A DNA stretch of 64,000 nt from Dyadobacter sp. (GTDB taxonomy: Bacteria > Bacteroidota > Bacteroidia > Cytophagales > Spirosomataceae), in contig NZ_JAGIAS010000003.1 in NCBI RefSeq assembly GCF_017744695.1, forward strand, positions 620,001 through 684,000, written 5' to 3'. Shown in pieces: positions 44,694 through 52,421 of this stretch. Position 1 is the stretch's first letter. Each line of letters starts with the position of its first letter. A program made the position numbers and the translations under genes. The notes under the pieces were generated by a model. The model searched no databases. It was not told where the DNA came from and worked only from the letters and a program-made list of their open reading frames with translations.

Positions 44694-44698
44694 GGTAC
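44678..44698. promoter_or_regulatory. 21-bp imperfect palindrome over the -33 region
   Basis: Ends GTAC...GTAC, with TTG and CAA in the arms and a centre near 44688. All mismatches are purine-purine or pyrimidine-pyrimidine swaps between arms. A neighbouring palindrome TACAA-ATGTA-TTGTA covers the -7 box (44661-44675). This looks like an operator; the regulator is unknown. Confidence 0.5.
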
Positions 44699-44765
44699 TA
44701 GGCCTGATTTTTCAGATTAAGTGATGAACGGTGGAATAATAAGGTCGACCGGCAAAGCTCGGACC

Positions 44766-45107
44766 CTACTCGCGGATTGTGGTTTTATTCAAATGTCTCT
44801 CGATCAGAAAATTCAGGATCAGACTCAGCCCTCCGAAGAGAAAGACCATTGCCAGATAGGCCACGCCTTTGCCGAAATCGTACGTATTGTCCAGCCAGTT
44901 ACCCAGCAGAATACCCAACGCAATGCCGACGAAAAGCATCCCGAATTTGAGTGTAGGATAAAAAACGTTGTTTTTGTCTGTAAAAATCGATGCATCGGCC
45001 CCTTTCTCGATCAGGGCTATACGTTCGCGATGACGCGTCATCAGGAATACGTAGACGATCCCGAAAATACCCAGAAAAGCTGCCACTGTTATAATTACAC
45101 CGCTCAT
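44766..45107 (-). CDS. Small membrane protein (DUF6249-like)
   Basis: A 113-aa protein with three predicted membrane segments (about 3-23, 53-70, 80-100) and a basic loop after the first (MTRHRERIALIEKGAD). The LIEKG-like motif after TM1 is typical of small Bacteroidota membrane proteins annotated as DUF6249; function unknown. Its promoter has the GTAACC-N16-CGTC form (45145-45170), matching that of the divergent ECF sigma gene. It is therefore a likely direct target of that sigma factor, perhaps part of an envelope-stress response. The start at 45107 is the only reasonable ATG. Confidence 0.72.
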   Translation of the reverse strand: MSGVIITVAAFLGIFGIVYVFLMTRHRERIALIEKGADASIFTDKNNVFYPTLKFGMLFVGIALGILLGNWLDNTYDFGKGVAYLAMVFLFGGLSLILNFLIERHLNKTTIRE

Positions 45108-45144
45108 GGCTAAAAGATGATTAAATTTCGAATGTTACCCATTG

Positions 45145-45170
45145 GACGGAGCCCAGGTATCTACGGTTAC
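45145..45170 (-). promoter_or_regulatory. ECF-type promoter of the DUF6249-like gene
   Basis: Minus strand: GTAACC (45165-45170), 16 bases, CGTC (45145-45148). This is the usual AAC/CGTC pattern of ECF sigma promoters and mirrors the site at 45214-45239. Confidence 0.6.
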
Positions 45171-45213
45171 AGTTTTTTCAATTTTTTTTCGCAAAAATAA
45201 TTGACCAAAAGTT

Positions 45214-45239
45214 GTAACCGGCACGCTGTCCGCGCGGTC
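45214..45239 (+). promoter_or_regulatory. ECF-type promoter of the sigma factor gene (autoregulation)
   Basis: Plus strand: GTAACC (45214-45219), 15 bases, CGGTC (45235-45239). It implies transcription from about 45247, which excludes the ATG at 45242 and favours 45257 or 45266 as the start. Confidence 0.55.
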
Positions 45240-45265
45240 ATATGGGCACGCGAGCCATGAAATGC

Positions 45266-45817
45266 ATGAAAAACCAGGACGACCGGATCCATATTGAAAA
45301 CGTAAAGCAGGGTAACCTGGCCTCCTATACTTATCTGGTCGACAAGTATAAGAACATGGCATTTACCATTGCGAAGAAAATCCTGCCCAACGCCCAGGAT
45401 GCGGAGGACGTGGCGCAGGAAAGTTTTGTGAAGGCGTACATGCAAATCGGAAGCTTTGAAGGTAAATCCAAATTTTCCACCTGGCTTTACACAATCGTTT
45501 ATCGAACGGCAGTCTCGAAATTGCAACAACCACGACTTGCACTGCAAAGCATCGACGACGAATTCGAAGAAAACTACCATTATGTATACAGTCCCCCACC
45601 CTTCGAAGCATTGCAGGCACGCGAGCGCGAGCAGTTTGTGAAAGATGCCATCAACCGATTGCCGAAGATCGAAGCCCTGGTGATCACATTGTACTATTTG
45701 AACGACAGCTCGATTGAAGAGATCGAGCAGATAACCGGATTGACGAATAGCAATGTAAAGATCAAACTGTTCAGGGCCCGGAAGGTTTTGGGCAAAGAAT
45801 TGCAGTTTTTGTTATAA
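45266..45817 (+). CDS. ECF-family RNA polymerase sigma factor
   Basis: 183 aa from MKNQDDRIHIENVKQG; ATGs at 45257 and 45242 are alternatives, the latter unlikely because of the promoter position. Region 2 is clear (YLVDKYKNMAFTIAKKI, DAEDVAQESFVKAY for core binding, FSTWLYTIVYR for -10 melting). Region 4 is also clear (LPKIEALVITLYYL, SIEEIEQITGLTNSNVKIKL helix-turn-helix for the -35). There is no region 3, as expected for ECF factors. The next gene, 10 bp downstream, encodes a membrane protein that is a likely anti-sigma partner. The divergent DUF6249-like gene and this gene share one promoter pattern, so the factor probably activates both. Confidence 0.9.
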   Translation: MKNQDDRIHIENVKQGNLASYTYLVDKYKNMAFTIAKKILPNAQDAEDVAQESFVKAYMQIGSFEGKSKFSTWLYTIVYRTAVSKLQQPRLALQSIDDEFEENYHYVYSPPPFEALQAREREQFVKDAINRLPKIEALVITLYYLNDSSIEEIEQITGLTNSNVKIKLFRARKVLGKELQFLL

Positions 45818-45827
45818 TGCAGGAATT

Positions 45828-46322
45828 ATGGAGCAGCAAGACGACAAACAGGAAGCACATTTCAAAAAACTGATCGGCGGAATTAGTACCGACGCTCCCT
45901 CGGACGCATTTACGCGCGCGGTAATGCAGCGTGTGCACGAAGAGGCTACATTCCGTACTCTGGTACAAAACAATGTGATAGAAGCCCCCTCACAAGCGTT
46001 CAGTAGCGGAATTATCGCGCAAATCCAGGCCAGCAGTACCGCTGTCTCCGCCAAACCAGTGATTTCCAGGAATGTATGGTACTGGCTCGCTGCTGCATGG
46101 GCAGCGCTGATCGTCGCCGCTTTCTTCGTGCCAGGTAATGAACAATCTGCACTTTGGGGCAAGTTGAACGGCGTGATCGTATCCAATCAGGTTTTCATTC
46201 AGAAGTTTTTAGTTATTCCACAGCCTGTTATTCTTACGATTATCGGATTGTCCGGCCTTATGCTGCTGGATTATTTCCTTCGGGACAAATGGATGCTGCT
46301 CAACAAAATGGCCAGGTCCTGA
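45828..46322 (+). CDS. Membrane protein, probable anti-sigma partner of the ECF factor
   Basis: 164 aa. The N-terminal 75 residues are soluble and probably cytoplasmic, with two short similar motifs (DAPSDAFTRAVMQRV and EAPSQAFSSGIIAQI). Two membrane segments follow, at about 82-100 (VWYWLAAAWAALIVAAFFV) and 133-150. No ZAS zinc motif (HxxxCxxC) is seen, so it is not a classical zinc anti-sigma. Position 10 bp after the sigma gene and the cytoplasmic-domain-plus-TM layout suggest that it binds the sigma factor at the membrane. Its stop codon lies in the loop of the terminator at 46310-46331. Confidence 0.65.
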   Translation: MEQQDDKQEAHFKKLIGGISTDAPSDAFTRAVMQRVHEEATFRTLVQNNVIEAPSQAFSSGIIAQIQASSTAVSAKPVISRNVWYWLAAAWAALIVAAFFVPGNEQSALWGKLNGVIVSNQVFIQKFLVIPQPVILTIIGLSGLMLLDYFLRDKWMLLNKMARS

Positions 46323-46331
46323 GACCTGGCC
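46310..46331. terminator. Hairpin terminator of the sigma operon
   Basis: A perfect 9-bp stem GGCCAGGTC/GACCTGGCC with loop CTGA that contains the TGA stop codon of the preceding gene. It is shared with the convergent gene at 46360. Confidence 0.75.
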
Positions 46332-46359
46332 GTTCATTCATGGCTATCTTTTCGATCGG

Positions 46360-46731
46360 TTATCCTCTGCGGTTGTAACGGTTATCAAAACGGTGTTGAT
46401 AAGCGAACAAACGTTGGCGTTGTGCGGGCGTCAGCACGGCCAGGATCTCTTTCTGCTTCTCTTCTTCCAGTCTCTTCATGCCCTGGTAGGTATGGTAACG
46501 CTGGTTCTTGCCGGTCAGGCGATCATATTTGTTTTCGATCTTTTTGATCTGGTTTTCCTGCTTGCGGCTCAGCTTTACGATCTCGTCCAGCTTATTGATT
46601 TTAAACTCCTCGGCAGCATTGTCGGCGCGGGCGTCGATCACCGCTGGGGTAGGTCTGTTATATCGCTGAGCGAAGGTATTTCCAGCAGTAAAAGTAACGA
46701 TGGCAGCGATGGCAAAAATGATCTTTTTCAT
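46360..46731 (-). CDS. Periplasmic helical protein with Spy/CpxP-like LTPAQ motif
   Basis: A 123-aa protein with a signal peptide (MKKIIFAIAAIVTFTAGNTFAQ). The mature part is charged and helical. It has LSRKQENQIKKIENKY near the middle and LTPAQRQRLFAY near the end, reminiscent of the LTxxQ repeats of Spy/CpxP periplasmic chaperones. It is shorter than Spy and the match is limited to these motifs. Convergent placement beside an ECF sigma unit fits an envelope-stress role, but no GTAACC/CGTC promoter is seen in front of it. The product ends in an Arg/Asn-rich tail (RFDNRYNRRG). Confidence 0.7.
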   Translation of the reverse strand: MKKIIFAIAAIVTFTAGNTFAQRYNRPTPAVIDARADNAAEEFKINKLDEIVKLSRKQENQIKKIENKYDRLTGKNQRYHTYQGMKRLEEEKQKEILAVLTPAQRQRLFAYQHRFDNRYNRRG

Positions 46732-46879
46732 GGTTTCCAGTATTTAAATTGTTTGTTTATGTCTTTTAGAGGCACATTTCCCTCCTAAGTTTAACGCACT
46801 GGAAACGCAATCTGCGAAATGTCACTGATAGTAGATGATAGCCCGTTTTCGATCGACGAATGGGGCTTGGGTCAATACC

Positions 46880-49255
46880 TCATTCGCTCCGCAGCGACTT
46901 AACCGGATTCATCAGTGCCGCTTTGATTGCCTGGAAGCTAACCGTGAGCAATGTGATCGCAACTGCCAGCAATGCCGCTACCACGAACACGACCCAGCTC
47001 AGTTGAATATGGTATTCGTATTTATCCAGCCAGTCGTGCAGAAAATACAGCGCGATGGGCGAAGCGATGATGCAGGAGATGATCACCAGGTATACAAACT
47101 CTTTGGAAAGCATAGCCCACATTTGCGCCACACTCGCTCCCAACGCCTTGCGTATACCAATTTCCTTCGTGCGTTGCTCGGCGGTATACGCTGCCAATCC
47201 GAATAGCCCGAGACAGGAAATAAACACGGCCAACACCGCAAACACCCGGGCAAGCTTTCCTATCCGTTCTTCGGCCCTGAATTTGGCGTCATACTCCTCG
47301 TCGGCAAACTTGAATTCAAACGGCGAATCGGGATCGTGCTTGCGGAAAACGGCTTCCACCTTCTTCAAAGCTTTATCCACCGGCGCTCCCGGTGTAAGTT
47401 TGACGTTGATCAGGTTGGCCCATTCGTAGTTGAGCATAAAAATCGTCGGTACCGCCGGCTCGTAGGGCGATTGCATCACCATATCTTTGATCACGCCTAC
47501 TACATGGTGCGGCTTGCTATTGTAACGGATTGTTTTGCCTATGATGTTTTTGAGCCCGGTGAGCTTGACGGCCGATTCATTGAGGATGAATCCGACGCTG
47601 TCGGTAGAGAAATCCCGGGAAAAATCGCGGCCATCGATGATCTTCCAGCCGATCGTCTTGCCAAAATCGTGGGTACAGGCGATCGTACCGAACAATGGTA
47701 CAGAACCCTGCTCTAATCCTTCCCATTCGAACCCGATCTGGTTGGAATAAATACCGGTAGTAGGGCTCGACGACTCGCTCATTTCGTACACGCTGCCCGT
47801 TTTCAGGAGATCGTTACGCAACGGATCATATTTACCCCACAAATTGGGAGAAATATTGATCTGCAAAAGCCCCTGGCGATCGTAGCCAACCGGCCTGTCT
47901 TTCGCGTGCTGGATCTGCTGGAACACGATGATCGTACCGATAATGAGTGTGATAGACACCGTAAACTGCAATACGACCATCACTTTGCGTGGCACGGCCG
48001 AATACTTTCCAACCTTGAATGTACCCTTCAAAACCGATAGCGGGTTGAATGAAGACAAGTAGAAAGCCGGGTAGCTTCCCGCAACCAGCCCGGTAAACAG
48101 CGCGAACAAGATCAGCAAGAGCCAGAACTGCCAGTAGAAGAACGGGAATTTTACGTGCTTGCCTGCTAGGTCGTTGAAGGCCGGCAGCGAAATCAGTACG
48201 ATTAGGATCGCAAGTACCAGCGCGAACATGACGACCAGGAACGATTCACTCAGAAACTGGAATACCAATTGGCTTTTCAGCGAACCGATTGATTTGCGGA
48301 TACCTACCTCCTTGGCCCGTTTCTCCGACCGCGCCGTACTCAGGTTCATAAAGTTGATGCAAGCCAGCAGCAATACAAATGCGCCGATAATACCGAATAG
48401 CCAAACAAACTGAATGCGTCCTCCAACATTCTGGCCGTCCTTAAAGTCGGAGTACAAGTGCCAGCGGCTCATCGGATGGAGCATGTACTGGGGTTTGTCG
48501 GTTTTCGAGAATGCGTGGGGCATTTCCACGTCCCGGATTTTGCGCGAAACCGTTGCGATATCGGCGCGATCGGCAACCTGCGCAAACCATTGGAAAGAGT
48601 GGTTACCCCATTGCGTCTGGGACTCCTTCACCCAGCCTTCGGCTTGCAGGTAATCGTTCCAGGGCAGGATCAGGTACAGCTCATTGAAACTCGAATTGAA
48701 AGGGATATCCTCATAAACACCCGTTACTTTCACATCCTTCTTGATATCGAGTTTGAGTGGTTTATTCAAAGGATCGGCATTCCCGAAAAGTGCTTTCGCC
48801 AGCGATTCACAGATCACCACCGACCCCGGGTTTTTCAAGGCTTCATAGTCACCCCGGATCATTTTAAGGCCCAGCATTTGCGGAAACGATGGCTGTGCCC
48901 ACATCCCCGTTTTATTGATCTTCTTATCGCCATTGGCCAGCAAATGCCCGAAGTTCCAGGAAGCCAGCGCAGTATATTTAAAATCTGCCGGGTATTTGGT
49001 CGCCATCTCAGTGACCGAAGGAATTGAAACCGCCGTACCGGTCCCGGTTTGGCCATTGAAAGTCTGGCTGATCCACGCCTGCACCACGCGGTCGTAGTTT
49101 TTGTGGTATTTGTTAAAGGACAGTTCATCCCAAACCCACAGCCCGATCAGCATTGTAACCGCGATTCCCACCGCCAGTCCGATGATGTTGATCAGGGAAT
49201 AAACTTTGTTTTTAAGAAGGTTACGGAGTGCGATTAACAGATAATTCTTGACCAT
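46880..49255 (-). CDS. FtsX/MacB-type ABC permease, copy P13 of 19
   Basis: 791 aa, start MVKNYLLIALRNLLKNKV. It belongs to the P2/P6/P9 group (INIIGLAVGIAVTMLIGLW, MSRWHLYSDFKDGQN, KDRPVGYDRQGLLQI). Loops: KEVGIRKSIGSLKSQL and KEIGIRKALGAS after ISCLGLFGLAAYTAEQR. It is the only group member separated from the others by non-permease genes. It lies 86 bp downstream of P14; that gap holds no purine hairpin, only a weak CAGATG/CATCTG pair. No terminator is seen after its stop in the 148 bp before the LTPAQ-protein gene. Confidence 0.92.
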   Translation of the reverse strand: MVKNYLLIALRNLLKNKVYSLINIIGLAVGIAVTMLIGLWVWDELSFNKYHKNYDRVVQAWISQTFNGQTGTGTAVSIPSVTEMATKYPADFKYTALASWNFGHLLANGDKKINKTGMWAQPSFPQMLGLKMIRGDYEALKNPGSVVICESLAKALFGNADPLNKPLKLDIKKDVKVTGVYEDIPFNSSFNELYLILPWNDYLQAEGWVKESQTQWGNHSFQWFAQVADRADIATVSRKIRDVEMPHAFSKTDKPQYMLHPMSRWHLYSDFKDGQNVGGRIQFVWLFGIIGAFVLLLACINFMNLSTARSEKRAKEVGIRKSIGSLKSQLVFQFLSESFLVVMFALVLAILIVLISLPAFNDLAGKHVKFPFFYWQFWLLLILFALFTGLVAGSYPAFYLSSFNPLSVLKGTFKVGKYSAVPRKVMVVLQFTVSITLIIGTIIVFQQIQHAKDRPVGYDRQGLLQINISPNLWGKYDPLRNDLLKTGSVYEMSESSSPTTGIYSNQIGFEWEGLEQGSVPLFGTIACTHDFGKTIGWKIIDGRDFSRDFSTDSVGFILNESAVKLTGLKNIIGKTIRYNSKPHHVVGVIKDMVMQSPYEPAVPTIFMLNYEWANLINVKLTPGAPVDKALKKVEAVFRKHDPDSPFEFKFADEEYDAKFRAEERIGKLARVFAVLAVFISCLGLFGLAAYTAEQRTKEIGIRKALGASVAQMWAMLSKEFVYLVIISCIIASPIALYFLHDWLDKYEYHIQLSWVVFVVAALLAVAITLLTVSFQAIKAALMNPVKSLRSE

Positions 49256-49341
49256 GGCCAGTTCAGATGTAGTGAGAGTTTAGAACGCATTTCGCGAAAG
49301 ATGTTAAAACCAATGCGCTGGTTGCATCTGTAACCCCGTGA

Positions 49342-51756
49342 TTATTCACTTCTTAATGCCTTCACCGGGTTCGTCATCGCAGCTTTGACACTCTGAAAGC
49401 TGATCGTTACCAGCGCAATCAGCACCGCTGCAAAACCTGCCAGCGCAAAAAGCCACCAGCTGATACTCACTTTATAGCTAAAATCCTGCAACCATTCATT
49501 CATAAAATACCAGGCAATTGGCGACGCAATCACCAGCGCAATGACTACCAGCTTGATGAAATCGATTGAAAACAACCCGAAAATGTTCATCGCCGACGCG
49601 CCGATGGCTTTACGAATACCCATTTCCTTCGTACGCGATTCGGCCATGAATGCTACGACGCCATACAAACCGAGGCACCCGATGAAAATCGCGATAAAAC
49701 TCAGGATCTTGAAGAGCGAAAAGAACTTGGCTTCCTTCTCATAGAAACTGTCGAGCGTTTGATCGTAGAAGGTGTATTTAAACAAATAATCCGGGAAAGC
49801 CGTCGTCCAGAGCTTTTCGATGCGGGTGATCTGTTCGAGCCCGGCATTTTTGTCCAGTTTTACATTTAATGTCTGATAGTTGTTGCGCATGGTGGTCATC
49901 ACGCACGGGATAATCTCCTGATGAAGCGTGTAGGTATTGAAATTTTTCACAACACCTACCACCGGCAGCTTAGAACTACCTCCGCCAATAGTCAGCCGTT
50001 TACCGATAATGCCTTCGGGATTTTTGAAGCCAAGCTTCCTGGCAAATGCTTCGTTGACGACATATTCGCGGATGGTATCCGCAGGCAAATACATTCTCCC
50101 GGCGGCCATTTTCAGCCCGTAAGTACTAAAATATGCCGTGTCGGCCGGACGCATGACGACGCTGAAATCCAGGTCCTCCGCGTCGTTTTCATACCTGAAT
50201 CCGGTTTGCCAGTTGCTTCTCGACATCGGTGTAAATGCACTGTAAGCAACGGATTTCACACCAGCTATCACCCGGACTTCGTCCCGCAATGCTTCCAGCT
50301 TGCCTTCCGGCTGATCGGGAATGGCGATCGTCACGATCTCATCCTTTTCAAAACCGAGGTCGAGCGTACTGAAATACCTCATCTGGCTATAAGCGATCAA
50401 CGTTCCGATCAGGATCACCTGCGAAATTGAGAATTGGAGCACGATAAGGCCTTTGCGCAGATTGGATTGGCCGCTGCCGGCCGTGCGCATTTTTCCCTTC
50501 AATGCAAGAATAGGCTGATACCCCGAAACAACCAATGCAGGATAGAAACCGGCGAGAAAAGTGGTCACGATCGTCAGGATCACGCAGCAAAGCAGAATGG
50601 ACGGGTCCTGAAAAAATACAACGTCCCGTGTCTGGATGTTAAGAATATCGGCGATGTAAGGCAGCAGCAACTGTGCCGAAACCAATGCCAGGATCACCGA
50701 AAACACGGTTATTATCCCGGTTTCCGAAAAATACTGCCGCAGCAATTGCCCGCGGGTACTGCCCAGCACTTTCCGCACGCCTACCTCGCGTGAGCGGCGC
50801 AACGCCTGCGCGGTAGCGAGGTTCACGAAATTCACGCAGGCGGTAATCAGGATAAAAACCCCAACCAGCGCCATGGCCCAGATCATCCCCTTACTGATCG
50901 AACGGCTGGTATAGTTGCCCGTTTTTGTGGCAAAATGAATATCCTTGAGCGGCTGCAAGACGAATTTCACCCGCTTATCCTCCTTTGGCTCTCGGTATTT
51001 TTTATTGAATGCCAATAGCTGTTTTTCGAACTGCGCTTCGCTTACATTTTCGGGCAACATCAGGTACACCTGCCCGCCTCCATAGGTCGAAACCCAGTCG
51101 TCCCAGTTTGTAAATGCGCCGAATTCCTTCAATGACGCAAAGGAAAGCATGATCGTAAATGGCAGGTTGGTGGTAGCCGGGGGGGCGGCTACGATGCCCG
51201 TCACCACGAAATCCATCTGGTTTCTTACGCGGATACTCTTTCCTATCGGGTCGGCTTTCCCGAAAAACCGCAAAGCCTGACTTTCGGTCAGAACAACAGA
51301 GCCTGGATTTTTGAGTGCCTGAGAAGGCGAGCCTTTCAGCCATTTATAATCGAACATGCCGAAATATTCCGGTCCGATGAATGCCACATTATATCCCGGA
51401 TCCGAAAACTTCTTTTTCTCCGATCCCTGAGTAACCGTGATCAACGTCTCGCGCAGACCATAGGTACAGGTAACCTGATTGCGAATCTCCGGATAGTCAT
51501 TGCGCAACGCGGCCAGGGCCGGAAGCTGGATCCCTGCATTAAAGCCCTTTTCCCCATCCTCCAAACTGTGGTTCAGCAAGCGATAAAGGCGATCTGCATT
51601 CTTATGATGGCTATCAAAACTCAGCTCGTACCGCACCGTAAAAAAGATAAGCAAACAACAAGCCAGGCTCAAAGTAAGACCGGTAATGTTGATCAGCGTA
51701 AAATTCCAGTTGCGGCGAAGGTTTCTGAATGAGGTCGTTAGATAGTTTTTGATCAT
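49342..51756 (-). CDS. FtsX/MacB-type ABC permease, copy P14 of 19
   Basis: 804 aa, start MIKNYLTTSFRNLRRNWN, with TTS where other copies have KIA. The second FtsX block is divergent: IGCLGLYGVVAFMAESR then TKEMGIRKAIGAS (Met replacing Ile in the EIG motif), and the C terminus is NPVKALRSE. The first loop is RRSREVGVRKVLGSTRGQL. It pairs with P8. The start codon overlaps the -33 element of the divergent promoter of the antitoxin gene at 51802, so transcription of the two may interfere. I see no clear promoter of its own. Confidence 0.92.
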   Translation of the reverse strand: MIKNYLTTSFRNLRRNWNFTLINITGLTLSLACCLLIFFTVRYELSFDSHHKNADRLYRLLNHSLEDGEKGFNAGIQLPALAALRNDYPEIRNQVTCTYGLRETLITVTQGSEKKKFSDPGYNVAFIGPEYFGMFDYKWLKGSPSQALKNPGSVVLTESQALRFFGKADPIGKSIRVRNQMDFVVTGIVAAPPATTNLPFTIMLSFASLKEFGAFTNWDDWVSTYGGGQVYLMLPENVSEAQFEKQLLAFNKKYREPKEDKRVKFVLQPLKDIHFATKTGNYTSRSISKGMIWAMALVGVFILITACVNFVNLATAQALRRSREVGVRKVLGSTRGQLLRQYFSETGIITVFSVILALVSAQLLLPYIADILNIQTRDVVFFQDPSILLCCVILTIVTTFLAGFYPALVVSGYQPILALKGKMRTAGSGQSNLRKGLIVLQFSISQVILIGTLIAYSQMRYFSTLDLGFEKDEIVTIAIPDQPEGKLEALRDEVRVIAGVKSVAYSAFTPMSRSNWQTGFRYENDAEDLDFSVVMRPADTAYFSTYGLKMAAGRMYLPADTIREYVVNEAFARKLGFKNPEGIIGKRLTIGGGSSKLPVVGVVKNFNTYTLHQEIIPCVMTTMRNNYQTLNVKLDKNAGLEQITRIEKLWTTAFPDYLFKYTFYDQTLDSFYEKEAKFFSLFKILSFIAIFIGCLGLYGVVAFMAESRTKEMGIRKAIGASAMNIFGLFSIDFIKLVVIALVIASPIAWYFMNEWLQDFSYKVSISWWLFALAGFAAVLIALVTISFQSVKAAMTNPVKALRSE

Positions 51757-51778
51757 GGCACCTTATTTTCTATTTTTG
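51748..51778 (+). promoter_or_regulatory. Bacteroidota-type promoter of the antitoxin-toxin pair
   Basis: TTTG (51748-51751), a 19-base spacer and TATTTTTG (51771-51778), an exact fit to the consensus. The ATG at 51802 follows about 17 bp after the expected start of transcription. Confidence 0.75.
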
Positions 51779-51801
51779 AATACAATCAAAATGATATCGC
51801 T

Positions 51802-52017
51802 ATGTTGACATCCACTGGCGGAGTTTATGAAAATGGGAAAATAACATTGGATGAAATCCCCGCGATAAAAAAGAGATCAAAGATTGTCGTCACGTTCCTG
51901 GAAGAAATGGAAGAACCGATTCAACCCAAACGTCGCCTGGGCAGCTTGAAAGGGAAGATCGGTACTCCCGATGACTTTAATGCTCCATTGGACGATCTAA
52001 ACGACTATATGCTTTGA
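51802..52017 (+). CDS. Antitoxin of a PIN-domain toxin-antitoxin pair
   Basis: A 71-aa protein beginning MLTSTGGVYENGKITLDEIP, with a short swapped-hairpin-like N terminus followed by a basic linker and an acidic, Asp-rich tail (DDFNAPLDDLNDYML) that could occupy the toxin active site. This layout is common for small antitoxins located in front of PIN toxins in Bacteroidota; I do not assign a named family. Its stop TGA shares one base with the toxin ATG (TGATG), so the pair is translationally coupled. It has a good promoter 24 bp upstream. Confidence 0.72.
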   Translation: MLTSTGGVYENGKITLDEIPAIKKRSKIVVTFLEEMEEPIQPKRRLGSLKGKIGTPDDFNAPLDDLNDYML

Positions 52018-52417
52018 TGAAATACCTGCTGGACACCCAAATCGCAATTTGGTCACTAGAAGACCATCCAAATCTTACGACTCCCACACGTACAATCCTT
52101 GAAAATTCGAATAATACACTACTTGTCAGTCCAATAAGTCTGATCGAAATATCGATTAAGTTTAAACTTGGTAAACTTCCCGACTTTGTGTTGAGCGTCG
52201 AGGAAGTCACCAGGCAGCGTCTAAACGACGGCTTCGAATTCCTCCCAGTCGAACTCGGTCAAATTTATCCTATCAGTCTATCCCGCTTTACGAAGATCAC
52301 CGGGACCCGTTCGACCGGATGCTGCTGGCTATCGCATTGTATGAACAAATCCCAATCATTTCTTCGGATGAAAAATTCGAACGGTACAAATCACTCGTTC
52401 CGGTACTCTTAAACTAA
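52017..52417 (+). pseudogene. PIN-domain toxin, frameshifted near the C terminus
   Basis: The first 91 codons read as a normal VapC-like PIN nuclease: MKYLLDTQIAIWSLEDHPNL with the first catalytic Asp, then SPISLIEISIKFKLGKL with the conserved acidic residue. In the starting frame the sequence then degenerates and stops at 52412. A shift of frame near 52288 restores the expected end: EDHRDPFDRMLLAIALYEQ, then IPIISSDEKFERYKSLV, stopping at 52415-52417. This restored part contains the RDPFDR motif with the other catalytic Asp residues, so the starting frame cannot give an active nuclease. One base is missing (or two inserted) between about 52281 and 52291. It could be a true inactivating mutation or a sequencing error. 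It is convergent with P15, whose stop is 5 bp away. Confidence 0.8.
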
Positions 52418-52421
52418 CCTC

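Noticed and set aside
45229..45240. TGTCCG word near the ECF sigma gene as an enhancer site
   Set aside because: The second half does not match GGACA and the stretch is explained by the spacer and -10 element of the ECF promoter.
46818..46901. 27-codon plus-strand open frame starting MSLIVDDSPF
   Set aside because: Too short, runs into the P13 3' end on the other strand, and no supporting signals.
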